50,366 nucleotides of DNA from Pengzhenrongella frigida (GCF_004168625.1 NZ_SDWW01000035.1:1-50366); one strand, 5' to 3'. Numbered from the stretch's first letter, positions 11,525 through 19,665 are shown. The notes: a model not told the origin generated them from the sequence alone. Numbers and translations are program-made.

Positions 11525-12763
11525 TCAGCTGAACAGCCGCGGGCCGCAGTGCGGCCACTGGCCGGCACCCGAGCGGTTGTAAAGCATCTTGGCGCGCATG
11601 GTCTGCTCGTCGGCCGGGGCCGCCGAGGGCAGCCCCGAACCGCCGACCGAGCCCCAGGTCGACACCGAGAACTGGTACAGGCCGTGGTACGCGCCGCTGG
11701 CCGAGACGGCCGTCGGGCGGCCACCGGACTCGCACGCGGCGAGGGCAGCCCAGTTGAGCGAGTCAGCGCTGCCGCCGACGTTCGGGTCGGCCGCGGCGCC
11801 GCTGCTGGCTGCCGGGGCCGGGGTGGCCACGACCACCGGGCGCACCTTGGTGCCGACGCTCACGATCTGGCCGACGGGTGCGGCCACGACGGCGTCCGAG
11901 ATCAGCTCGCGAGCGGTCTCGACGCCGTCGACGGTGGTGATCCGGTTGACGATCGTGCGCTGCCCCTCGACGCCCACGGTCGTGACCTTCTTCTGCCCGA
12001 CGTAGCGGGCCGGGTCTGGCTGGTCGACCGACTCGAACGCGATCGGCTGGCTCTCGGCGACATCCGCGACGACGACCCGGGACACCACGATCGTGACGGC
12101 GCCGGTGGTCGAGTCCTGCACCGAGACGCGGTCGTACTCCGTCAGCACGACCCCGAGCTCGTCCAGCACCGCGGCGAGCCCGAGCGAGCCGTCGCGGGCG
12201 GTGAGAATCTGCCCGTCCACGGCGACGTCGACCGGCCCATCGAGCGTGAGCTCGATCGGCAGGGCCGCACGGCCGCCGGCGGCGGAGCGGCTGGCCACGA
12301 GGCGGACGTCCGCACCGCGGCTGGCCAGGGTGGTGAGGGCCTCGTCGGCGCTCAGCGCCGTGGTCCAGACCTCGGTCTGGACGCCGTCCACCTGCACGTC
12401 GACGCGCTTCGCGTACCGGACGACGATCTCGGAGCCGTCGGTCAGCGCGCTCGAGGTCTCGGGGGCGACCGTGTCGCGCTCACCGACCTCGATGTCGTTC
12501 TTCTCGAGGAAGCCCTCGACGCTGCCGGCGTACGTCGTCACGCGGGTGACCTTGCCGTCGACGTCGAGCGTGATGGTCTTGTTGGCCGCGCCGAAGGCGA
12601 CCGTGCCGCCGGCGACGACGGCCGCCGAGGCGACCAGTGCGGCGATGGCGAAGCCGCGACGGCCTCGCGGGGCGCCGGGGCGGTCAGCCCGCGCGGCGCG
12701 ATGGGTGCGATGGGATCGGAGAGGGGCGGACAGGGCGGAGGTGAACGAGGTGATGGGGTGCAC
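11525..12763 (-). CDS. rpfB: Resuscitation-promoting factor RpfB
   Basis: A 412-residue exported muralytic enzyme that cleaves peptidoglycan and promotes regrowth from dormancy. Residues 36-58 are a signal/anchor helix. DUF348 ubiquitin-like repeats begin near 62, 120 and 177, a G5 domain spans about 232-310, and a short Ala/Pro linker leads to the Rpf catalytic domain (336-412). That domain has the catalytic Glu345 in LAACESGG, the YHGLYQFSVSTW core and the closing WPHCG. This is the full RpfB architecture of mycobacteria. It starts at GTG without a recognisable ribosome-binding site, after a long structured leader, and heads the rsmA-ispE operon. Confidence 0.95.
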   Translation of the reverse strand: MHPITSFTSALSAPLRSHRTHRAARADRPGAPRGRRGFAIAALVASAAVVAGGTVAFGAANKTITLDVDGKVTRVTTYAGSVEGFLEKNDIEVGERDTVAPETSSALTDGSEIVVRYAKRVDVQVDGVQTEVWTTALSADEALTTLASRGADVRLVASRSAAGGRAALPIELTLDGPVDVAVDGQILTARDGSLGLAAVLDELGVVLTEYDRVSVQDSTTGAVTIVVSRVVVADVAESQPIAFESVDQPDPARYVGQKKVTTVGVEGQRTIVNRITTVDGVETARELISDAVVAAPVGQIVSVGTKVRPVVVATPAPAASSGAAADPNVGGSADSLNWAALAACESGGRPTAVSASGAYHGLYQFSVSTWGSVGGSGLPSAAPADEQTMRAKMLYNRSGAGQWPHCGPRLFS

Positions 12764-13002
12764 GCGGATCCAGTCGTCGAGCTACCCGGGCACGTGGGAT
12801 GGGCCACGCCCACTAGGAGCGCACAGCGTCCGGACGACGAGTCGCCACGAATGGTTCTCTCCCGTGTACCGGGTCGAACCTGCTGGGCCCGGATCCCCGA
12901 TCCGGCCGTCATGGCACGGGGCTGAAGGGCCCCGAACCAGGTGTCAGGCGACGCGAGGCCCGCATAGCATGCGGGCCAATACCACCAGTGCGACACGCCA
13001 AA
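12764..13002 (-). ncRNA. Structured 5' leader of the rpfB operon, candidate RNA switch
   Basis: About 240 nt between the MtrA-like box and the rpfB start carry no ORF but several compact hairpins. GGCCCGCAT/ATGCGGGCC has nine pairs and a 3-nt loop (12957-12977). CGGGGC/GCCCCG has a 6-nt loop (12917-12934). CCGGATC/GATCCGG has a 3-nt loop (12889-12905). An RNA switch controlling the rpfB-ksgA-ispE operon has been reported in M. tuberculosis. I could not match this leader to the c-di-AMP (ydaO) riboswitch consensus. The transcription start is not known, so the extent is inferred. Confidence 0.45.
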
Positions 13003-13018
13003 GTAACCGATTCGTGAC
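13003..13018. promoter_or_regulatory. MtrA-like direct-repeat box upstream of rpfB
   Basis: GTAACCGATTCGTGAC reads GTAAC-N6-GTGAC, two pentamers one helical turn apart. A 15/16 identical copy lies upstream of the neighbouring G5/lysozyme gene. rpf genes are known targets of the response regulator MtrA, whose sites are described as GTNAC-type direct repeats. The MtrA assignment is inference. Confidence 0.55.
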
Positions 13019-13059
13019 CTTCGTGCCAATCGGCGAATCAGTTCCAGCCCTCGGCTGTG

Positions 13060-14310
13060 TCAGTACCAGCCCTTGGCGGTGAAGGACTGCCAGGCCCCGC
13101 ACGGGGTCCCGTAGCGGCCGCCGATGTAGTTCAGACCCCAGGTGATCTGGGTCGCCGGGTTGGTGCGCCAGTCGTCGGCGACGGTCGCCATCTTCGAGCC
13201 CGGCAGGGCCTGCGGGATGCCGTAGGCGCCGCTCGAGGTGTTCTCGGCGGAGACGTTCCAGTGGCTCTCGTGGTTCCAGAGCTCGACCAGGCAGGAGAAC
13301 TCGTCGTCGCCCCACCCGCGGGCCGCAGCGAGCTCCTTGCCGATGGCCTGCGCGCTGCCGGGGGTCACCGATGGGGCATCGGGGACGACCCGCGTGCCGA
13401 CCGTGACGACCTGTTCGACGGGCGCATGCAGGACGACCTCGGCGATCACGGTGCGCGCGACCTCGGCGCCGCCGAGCGAATCGGTCGCGAAGGTGATCTG
13501 ACGCTCGCCGGCCCGGCCGGTCGTCGTCACCTTGCGGGTACCGGCGGCGATCGAGTCGTCCTCGACGATGCGTTCGGTGAACGGCATCACCTCGCTCGTG
13601 GTGCCGCTGCCCTGGGCGGCGCGCGTGACGAGGACCACGAGCCCGTCCACCGAGGTCGCGGCCAGGGGCACGGACACCTGATCGCCGTCGGCGAGCACGA
13701 GCCCGATCTCCTTGAGCGCCTCGCGGACGGTCGGGGCGCTCGTGAGTCCGTCGATGACCTGACCGTCGACGGCCAGGTGGATCGTCTTGAGCGTCGACAC
13801 GCGCAGCACGGCGCCGCGCCCGAGCGTGGCGGACCGCGACGCGGACAGACGCGCACCGTCGCCGCGGACCCCGAGGTCGGCCACGGCCTCGCCCACGGTG
13901 AGTGCGGTGGTCCATACCGTGCGGTCCTCGCCGTCGAGCGCCACGGTGATCTCGCGACCATGCCGCACGACGATCTCACCGCCGTCGGCGATCGCGTCGG
14001 CGAGCGCGGGGGCGACGAGGTCTCCCTCGCCGACGTCGATCCCGGCGCCGGCCAGGACGTCGTCGACCGTGCGCCCGAAGGCGCTGACCTGGCGGGCTGC
14101 GCCGTCGACGTCGACCGAGACGGACTTGTGCATGACCGCGAACGCGCTGCTGCCGCCGGCGACCAGGGCGAGGACCACGCCCTGCGCGGCCAACCGGCTC
14201 GCGCGTTCGGCCGGGCGCCAGGCGAGCAGTCGCGCGAGGGGCGAGCGGGGACCGGCACCGAGGCCGACGAGTGCGCTCTCGCGCCCCTCGGCGATAGTCC
14301 GGTCCGGCAC
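13060..14310 (-). CDS. G5/DUF348 protein with C-terminal lysozyme-like domain (RpfB paralogue)
   Basis: A 416-residue exported cell-wall protein. A transmembrane/signal helix (about 42-60) is followed by three DUF348 repeats (from 61, 119 and 175) and a G5 domain (about 238-308), the same scaffold as RpfB next door. The catalytic module differs: residues 335-416 form a compact lysozyme/transglycosylase fold with the probable acid Glu348 in WNHESHW, then SGAYGIPQALPGSKM and YIGGRYG, resembling aggregation-promoting-factor C-termini. Upstream in-frame codons exist to 14502, but GTG at 14310 has GAAGG in place and leaves the MtrA-like box outside the gene. It lies between tatD and rpfB. Confidence 0.88.
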   Translation of the reverse strand: MPDRTIAEGRESALVGLGAGPRSPLARLLAWRPAERASRLAAQGVVLALVAGGSSAFAVMHKSVSVDVDGAARQVSAFGRTVDDVLAGAGIDVGEGDLVAPALADAIADGGEIVVRHGREITVALDGEDRTVWTTALTVGEAVADLGVRGDGARLSASRSATLGRGAVLRVSTLKTIHLAVDGQVIDGLTSAPTVREALKEIGLVLADGDQVSVPLAATSVDGLVVLVTRAAQGSGTTSEVMPFTERIVEDDSIAAGTRKVTTTGRAGERQITFATDSLGGAEVARTVIAEVVLHAPVEQVVTVGTRVVPDAPSVTPGSAQAIGKELAAARGWGDDEFSCLVELWNHESHWNVSAENTSSGAYGIPQALPGSKMATVADDWRTNPATQITWGLNYIGGRYGTPCGAWQSFTAKGWY

Positions 14311-14410
14311 GCGATCGCACCCTTCGTTGGTTCTGGCTCGGGGACTGCGGGGAACTGCGCCTTGCAGGTGGTCACGGGTGCTGCCTCTCGGCGGCAACCG
14401 GCGCTCGACC

Positions 14411-14426
14411 GTAACCGATCCGTGAC
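14411..14426. promoter_or_regulatory. MtrA-like direct-repeat box upstream of the G5/lysozyme gene
   Basis: GTAACCGATCCGTGAC matches the box upstream of rpfB at 15 of 16 positions, about 100 bp before the GTG start. A GTTAAC follows 7 bp later on the plus strand. The pair implies shared control of both wall-cleaving proteins. Confidence 0.55.
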
Positions 14427-14544
14427 CAGGACCGTTAACCGGGCCGGCTGCGGTGTGGATGACGATTCGGGGCAATTCGCCCGGCCGACGGCGCTCGGCC
14501 ACCCGTCCGGCGCAATCGTCCGCAATCGTCCCGTCCGACCAACC

Positions 14545-15462
14545 TCACCAGGATCCGTAGACCTCGGTGGACGTCGCGGCGAGCGTGCGGCACATCTGGT
14601 CCAGGTCGACGCCCCGGACCTCCGCGACGGTGCGGACGGTCAGCGGCAGGAGGTACGGGGCGTTGGGTCGACCGCGGTACGGGTGCGGGGTCAGATAGGG
14701 CGCATCGGTCTCGACCAGCACCTGCCCGAGCGGCACCTCGCGGAGCGCATCGCGCAGCGCGGCGTTGTTCGGGATCGTGACCGGGCCGGCGAACGAGAGG
14801 TACCAGCCCTGCGCCGCGCAGAACCGCGCCATCTCGGCGTCCCCCGAGAAGCAGTGGAAGACGGTGCGCTCGGGCGCCCCGTCGCGCGCGAGGACGTCGA
14901 GGACGTCGGCGTGCGCGTCCCGGTCGTGGATCTGCACCGCCAGGCCGAGCTCCTTCGCGAGGGCGAGGTGGGCCCGGAACGCGGCGACCTGGGCGACGCG
15001 ACCGTCCGGGCCGCAGCGGAAGTAGTCGAGCCCGGTCTCGGAGATCACCCGGATGCGGTCGTTGGCCCGCGCGAGATCGGCGATCTCGGTGATCGCCGCA
15101 TCGAGCCCCCGGGCGTGCTCGGGCCGCGCCTGCGGGGCGAGCCCGTCCGGGCCGACGTCGCGCGCGCCGGCGAACAGCGTCGCCTCGTTCGGGTGGATGG
15201 CGATCCCGCCCAGCAGCTCCGGGTGCACCCGCACGACCTGATCGGTCCACCGGGCCGCGGCGAGGTCGCACCCGATCTGCACCATCCGGGGCACCCCGAC
15301 AGCGGCTGCGCGGGCGAGCTGTTCCGCGAGGGTCGGGGCGGTCTCCCCCGACGGGAGCTCGGCGGCCGAGTCGAGGTGCGTGTGGTTGTCCACGACGTCG
15401 GCCGGCAGCCGTTCGGGCGCCTCCGGCCAGCTCCGGTCCCGCGCCCGCCGACTCACCGGCAC
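14545..15462 (-). CDS. tatD: TatD-family metal-dependent hydrolase
   Basis: A 305-residue TIM-barrel protein of the TatD DNase family. Metal-binding motifs are visible: DNHTHLD at the N-terminus, IAIHPNEA, SETGLDYFR, VQIHDRDAH, FHCFSGD and a late ETDAPYL. Members have 3'-5' exonuclease activity on DNA/RNA. The start is GTG, and another GTG lies two codons later. It sits 22 bp after metG and before the G5 genes, the metG-tatD-rpfB-ksgA order seen in many actinobacteria. Confidence 0.94.
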   Translation of the reverse strand: MPVSRRARDRSWPEAPERLPADVVDNHTHLDSAAELPSGETAPTLAEQLARAAAVGVPRMVQIGCDLAAARWTDQVVRVHPELLGGIAIHPNEATLFAGARDVGPDGLAPQARPEHARGLDAAITEIADLARANDRIRVISETGLDYFRCGPDGRVAQVAAFRAHLALAKELGLAVQIHDRDAHADVLDVLARDGAPERTVFHCFSGDAEMARFCAAQGWYLSFAGPVTIPNNAALRDALREVPLGQVLVETDAPYLTPHPYRGRPNAPYLLPLTVRTVAEVRGVDLDQMCRTLAATSTEVYGSW

Positions 15463-15484
15463 CGCCCGCCGGCGCGAGGGTCGG

Positions 15485-17173
15485 TCACGTCAGGGGCTCT
15501 TGGGGGTCTTCCAGCCGGGGGAAGAGGGCGGCACCCTTCGTGATCGGGGTGCCCGCCGGAAGCTGGCCGAACACGCCCGCGGCGGAGACCTGCTGCTCGG
15601 CCAGCGGACCGAGCGGACCCTGCGCGCCGAGCAGCGTCCACAGCTCGGCGGCGGCCTTCGGCGTGACCGGGTTGAGCAGCACGGCGAGCGCGCGCAGGGC
15701 TTCGGCAGAGGTGACCAGGATGGTGGCGAGGCGACCGCCCTGGCGGAAGGCGCCGGCGTCGGGCAGCCCTGCGGAACTCTCCCGCTCTGCTGCGCCTTCC
15801 CGCTCTGCTGCGCCTTCCCTCTCTGAGGGATCCTTCGCCACCTGCCACGGTGCCTGCTCCGTGATGTACCCGTTGGTCGCCTCGACGATGGTCCAGACGG
15901 CGTTGATCACCTCGTGCAGGGCCATCCGGTCGATCGCGTCCTCGGCGTCGGCCACCGCCTTCGCCGCGACGTCGGCCAGGGCGAGCTCCCCCGGCCCGGG
16001 CTCCCCGGCGGCCGGCAGCGCGCCGCCGAAGTACTTGGCGACCATCGCCGCGACGCGGGAGGCGAGGTTGCCGAACCCGTTCGCGAGCTCGGCGTTGTAC
16101 CGCGCCGAGAGGTCCTCCCAGGAGAACGAGCCGTCCTGGCCGAACGGGATCGCCCGCAGGAAGTAGTACCGGAACGCGTCGGAGCCGAAGTGGTCGATGA
16201 TCTGGCTCGGCGCGATGCCGGTCAGCTTCGACTTGCTCATCTTCTCGCCGCCCACGAGCAGCCAGCCGTGCGCGAAGACCTGCTTGGGCAGCGGGAGCCC
16301 GGCGGCCATCAGCATGGCCGGCCAGATCACCGCGTGGAACCGCAGGATGTCCTTGCCGACGAGGTGCACGCTCGCGGGCCAGGTCCGCTCGAACCGCTCG
16401 CGCTCGGCCGGGTCGTCGCTGCCGTAGCCGACGGCGGTCGCGTAGTTGAGCAGCGCGTCGAACCAGACGTAGAGCACGTGGGTGGTGTCCCACGGGATCG
16501 GGATGCCCCAGTCGAACGTGTTGCGCGAGATCGACAGGTCCTGCAGGCCCTGCTTGACGAACGCGAGCACCTCGTTGCGCGCGCTCGGCGGCTGCACGAA
16601 GGTCGGGTTGGCCTCGTAGAAGTCGAGCAGCTTCTGGGTGTACTCGCTCATCTTGAAGAAGTAGTTCTGCTCGGCCAGCATCTCCACGGGCCGGCCGTGG
16701 AGGGCGCAGACGAGCTCGCCCTCGTACTCGCCGGTGCCCGGGACCAGATCGCCCGGGAGCTTGTACTCCTCGCAGCCGACGCAGTACGGACCCTCGTACG
16801 ACCCGGCGTAGATCTCGCCCTTGTCGTGCAGGTCCTGGATGAACGTCTGGACCCGGGTCGTGTGCCGGTCCTGCGTGGTGCGGATGAAGTCGTCGTTGCG
16901 GACGTCGAGCACGCCCAGGACGGGCTTCCAGGACGCCTCGACGAGCCGGTCCGCCCAGGCCTGCGGGCTCACGCCGTTGGCCTCGGCGGTGCGCATGACC
17001 TTCTGCCCGTGCTCGTCCGTGCCGGTCAGGAACCAGACCGGCTCCTGCCGCTGCCGGTGCCAGCGCGTGACCATGTCCGCGGCCACCGTCGTGTACGCGT
17101 GCCCGATGTGTGGGGCGTCGTTCACGTAGTAGATGGGCGTGGTCAGGTAGAAGGGCTTGCGGGGATCGGGCAT
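15485..17173 (-). CDS. metG: Methionyl-tRNA synthetase
   Basis: A 562-residue class I synthetase that charges initiator and elongator tRNA-Met. HIGH is intact at residues 22-25 (APHIGHAYTT), TGTDEHGQKV follows, CVGC marks the connective-peptide knuckle, and the MSKSK loop lies near residue 312. The helical anticodon-binding domain follows. Near residues 445-465 there is an odd insertion encoded by 18-bp tandem repeats (15781-15816) that reads REGAAE twice and then RESSAG. The C-terminal tRNA-binding appendage of some MetGs is absent. Confidence 0.97.
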   Translation of the reverse strand: MPDPRKPFYLTTPIYYVNDAPHIGHAYTTVAADMVTRWHRQRQEPVWFLTGTDEHGQKVMRTAEANGVSPQAWADRLVEASWKPVLGVLDVRNDDFIRTTQDRHTTRVQTFIQDLHDKGEIYAGSYEGPYCVGCEEYKLPGDLVPGTGEYEGELVCALHGRPVEMLAEQNYFFKMSEYTQKLLDFYEANPTFVQPPSARNEVLAFVKQGLQDLSISRNTFDWGIPIPWDTTHVLYVWFDALLNYATAVGYGSDDPAERERFERTWPASVHLVGKDILRFHAVIWPAMLMAAGLPLPKQVFAHGWLLVGGEKMSKSKLTGIAPSQIIDHFGSDAFRYYFLRAIPFGQDGSFSWEDLSARYNAELANGFGNLASRVAAMVAKYFGGALPAAGEPGPGELALADVAAKAVADAEDAIDRMALHEVINAVWTIVEATNGYITEQAPWQVAKDPSEREGAAEREGAAERESSAGLPDAGAFRQGGRLATILVTSAEALRALAVLLNPVTPKAAAELWTLLGAQGPLGPLAEQQVSAAGVFGQLPAGTPITKGAALFPRLEDPQEPLT

Positions 17174-17339
17174 GGGGTCATCGTAGGGCTGGCCGGACAG
17201 CAGGCCGCCCCGGGTGTCGCAGGGCGGGCAGGAGGGCCGGACGGCGGTCCGGCGGGCGGCAAGGCGGGCTGCTGGGCTGGCGGCGGGCGGGCGGGCGGGG
17301 GCGGGCGGGTCGTCCGGCCGGCGGCCGGGGCGGCGGGCG

Positions 17340-18632
17340 TCAGCCGACGGTGACCCGCACGATGCGATCGTCGCCCGGTCGGGGGTCGCCGCGACCGTCG
17401 GTGTTGTTCGTCATGACCCAGAGCGACCCGTCCGGCGCCACCACGACGGCCCGCAGCCGGCCGAGCTCGCCCGCGAGCAGCGCCTGGGGGCGGCCGACGC
17501 CGTCGGCCGTCAGGGGCGCACGCCAGAGCCGGGCGCCCCGCAGGCCGGCGAGGTAGACCCCCTCCGAGGTGACGGCGAGGCCGCTCGGCGAGGCGTCCGA
17601 CGTCGGCCAGGTGATGAGCGGGTCGGTGAAGCCGCGGTCGGTGCCGCCGGTGCCCTCGACCACCGGCCAGCCGTAGTTCGCGCCCGGCACGATCGCGTTG
17701 AGCTCGTCGAACGTGTTCTGGCCGAACTCGGCGGCGAACATGCGGCCGTCCGGCGCCCAGCCCAGGCCCTGCACGTTCCGGTGCCCGAGCGTCCACACCG
17801 GCGAGCCGGGGGCCGGGTTGCCGGGGGCCGGGTCGCCGTCGGCCGTGATGCGCAGGATCTTGCCGCCGAGGTTCGCCGGGTCCTGCGCGTTCGCGGGGGT
17901 CGCCGCGTCGCCGGTGGTGACATACAGGAAGCCGTCGGGACCGAACGCGAGCCGACCGCCGTCGTGGTTGGCAGCCTTGGGGATGCCGTCAAGGACGGGC
18001 TGGAGCGCTCCGAGCGTGTCGCCCGCGAGGGTGGCTCGGACGACCTCGTTGCCGTCCGCGACGGTGCGGTAGAGGTAGACCTCGCCGGCGTGCGGTCCCC
18101 CGGCGGGGGCGATCGCGATGCCGAGCAGGCCCGCTTCGCCGTCGGGCATGGTCGTCGCCGCGAGGTCGGCTGCGCCCGGTCCGTCGACGCGCGTCACGTC
18201 GCCCGCCGGGCCGACGACGACCACCCGCGCCTCGTCGCGAAGCGTCACCAGCGCGGCCCCGTCGGGGCGGAAGGCCAACCCCCAGGGGGCGTCCAACCCG
18301 GTCGCGACGTCGGTCGCGCTCGTGACGTCGACGGTCGGGATCTCGACGACGGCTGGCGGCGTCGGGGCAGCGGTCGCGGTCGGAGCTGCCGGGCTGGCGG
18401 GGGTGGCCGTCGGCGAGTCCTGCGAACCGGCCGTGGTGCCCGCTCGGGGGGCCTCGCCGGTGCCGACGCAGCCCGCGAGCGCGACACACCCCGCGACGAC
18501 GGCACCAAAGCCGGCTGCGCGCCAGGGCCGTCGCCCGGCCCCGCCCGCACGCACGGCTCCAGGCCGATCTGCCCGCCCGCCGGGAGCGTCCCCGCCAGCG
18601 GCGCCGCCCACCATCCTCGGGACGATCCCCAT
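17340..18632 (-). CDS. PQQ-dependent glucose/sorbosone-type sugar dehydrogenase, lipoprotein
   Basis: A secreted beta-propeller quinoprotein of the GSDH family. After an Arg-rich stretch and hydrophobic helix, the lipobox LAGC predicts a lipid-anchored surface protein. The mature part has AWGLAFRPDG-like first-blade residues (LDAPWGLAFRPDG), GLLGIAIAP, NHDGGRLAFGPDGFLYVTTGD, AAEFGQNTFDELN and YGWPVVEG, all family landmarks including the PQQ-site region. The ATG at 18632 has a good GGAGG six bases upstream; an ATG at 18665 (no ribosome-binding site) and GTG at 18554 are alternatives. Substrate unknown. The 166 bp after it, up to metG, is extremely G-rich and gene-free. Confidence 0.88.
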   Translation of the reverse strand: MGIVPRMVGGAAGGDAPGGRADRPGAVRAGGAGRRPWRAAGFGAVVAGCVALAGCVGTGEAPRAGTTAGSQDSPTATPASPAAPTATAAPTPPAVVEIPTVDVTSATDVATGLDAPWGLAFRPDGAALVTLRDEARVVVVGPAGDVTRVDGPGAADLAATTMPDGEAGLLGIAIAPAGGPHAGEVYLYRTVADGNEVVRATLAGDTLGALQPVLDGIPKAANHDGGRLAFGPDGFLYVTTGDAATPANAQDPANLGGKILRITADGDPAPGNPAPGSPVWTLGHRNVQGLGWAPDGRMFAAEFGQNTFDELNAIVPGANYGWPVVEGTGGTDRGFTDPLITWPTSDASPSGLAVTSEGVYLAGLRGARLWRAPLTADGVGRPQALLAGELGRLRAVVVAPDGSLWVMTNNTDGRGDPRPGDDRIVRVTVG

Positions 18633-18660
18633 CTGCCCCCTCCGCCGCCGTTCTGTCGAA

Positions 18661-18702
18661 GTCATGCTGCCAACGTCATGCTGCCAAAGTCATGCTGCCG
18701 CA
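18661..18702. repeat. Three tandem copies of a 14-bp repeat
   Basis: GTCATGCTGCCAAC, GTCATGCTGCCAAA and GTCATGCTGCCGCA follow each other without spacers at the 5' end of the sugar dehydrogenase gene. On the minus strand each copy carries an ATG, in three different frames; only the one at 18665 is in frame with the gene. It may be a slipped-strand repeat in the leader. Confidence 0.8.
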
Positions 18703-18795
18703 GTTCGGCACCTGCCCAAAGCGATGCCCACAGCCGCGCCTGGTGCGAGTGCGGCGCACGAGGCCACTGGGACTCCACTCTGGACACTGACTGAC

Positions 18796-19665
18796 TCATT
18801 CGCCACTGGCGCGGCTGTCAGCACCGGCGAGGGTCGCGAGAACGGCGCGCACCACGATCTGCGGATCACGGACCACGTCTTCGAACGTGAACCGAAGCAC
18901 GACGTACCCCTGCCGCACCAGCTCCCGGTCCCGGCGCCGGTCCTCCCGGTACTCGGCGCGGCCGGAATGGTAGGCGAACCCGTCCAGCTCGACGACGATC
19001 CGGCCCGCGACCAGGAGGTCGACCCACCCGACGCCCAGGATCCTGACGGCTGGCTCGGCCGACAGGCCCGCTCGGGTGAGAGCGAGGCGGGCAAGGGTCT
19101 CCGTCAGGGACTGGCTCCGCCCGTCCGCCTGGCGGAGCGCGGTCAACGCCCGAACCCGCAGAGGGCCACGCACGTGAGCGGCGATCTGGTCCACCGTGAC
19201 CCGCCGGGCCGCGAGCGCTGAGTCGATCGTCACCAGGGCCGCATCCGAAGGGACGCACGTCAGCATGCGAGCGAGCGTGTGTGCCACCGCTGCGACCGGT
19301 CCGCGCGCGTCCTGCGCCAGCTCGCTCCCATCCTCGCGATGGAGCACGGCGGGCCAGGCTTTCCGAACCCGGGAGGGTGTGCGGCCCCTCGAGCGGGGGA
19401 CGGACAGGTGCGGGGCGGGCGGGACCGTGAGCACCGTGAAGCCGTACAACACAGCGGCGGTCACACAGGTCACCCGTGCCCGGTGCACGCAGGCCGAGAC
19501 GAGAGTCGCGTCTACACCGGCGCACGCGTAGACGCCCTGCGCAACCCGCACGACCTCCCCCACCTGCACCGATCGGGCGAGCTGTCTCGCTTCAGCGGAG
19601 GTCGCGGCGAGGTCAGACCAGCGCGCGACCCCTCCACGGCTCATCAGATTCTCGAGTGGGTCCAT
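18796..19665 (-). CDS. AbiEi-antitoxin-like N-terminus with DUF559 endonuclease-like C-terminus
   Basis: A 289-residue protein. The N-terminal part (about 5-100) resembles the winged helix of type IV AbiEi antitoxins (GGVARWSDL, VVRVAQGVYA, VLYGFTVL). The C-terminal 90 residues are a DUF559/Vsr-like PD-(D/E)XK fold with a plausible intact active site: Asp216 in GWVDLL and Glu226-x-Asp228 in VVELDGFAYH, then RDRELVRQGYVVLRFT. No AbiEii nucleotidyltransferase toxin lies next to it, so it is not a classical AbiE pair. Such stand-alone fusions are frequent in actinobacteria and have no settled function. The ATG start is chosen by homology of the N-terminus; a GTG lies 15 bp upstream. Confidence 0.83.
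   Translation of the reverse strand: MDPLENLMSRGGVARWSDLAATSAEARQLARSVQVGEVVRVAQGVYACAGVDATLVSACVHRARVTCVTAAVLYGFTVLTVPPAPHLSVPRSRGRTPSRVRKAWPAVLHREDGSELAQDARGPVAAVAHTLARMLTCVPSDAALVTIDSALAARRVTVDQIAAHVRGPLRVRALTALRQADGRSQSLTETLARLALTRAGLSAEPAVRILGVGWVDLLVAGRIVVELDGFAYHSGRAEYREDRRRDRELVRQGYVVLRFTFEDVVRDPQIVVRAVLATLAGADSRASGE

Noticed and set aside
12764-13059. ydaO-type c-di-AMP riboswitch upstream of rpfB
   Set aside because: Expected for some actinobacterial rpf genes, but I could not find the conserved core segments in the right order, so I only call a structured leader.
18796-19665. Classical AbiE type IV toxin-antitoxin pair
   Set aside because: Only the AbiEi-like part is present and it is fused to DUF559; no nucleotidyltransferase toxin lies on either side.
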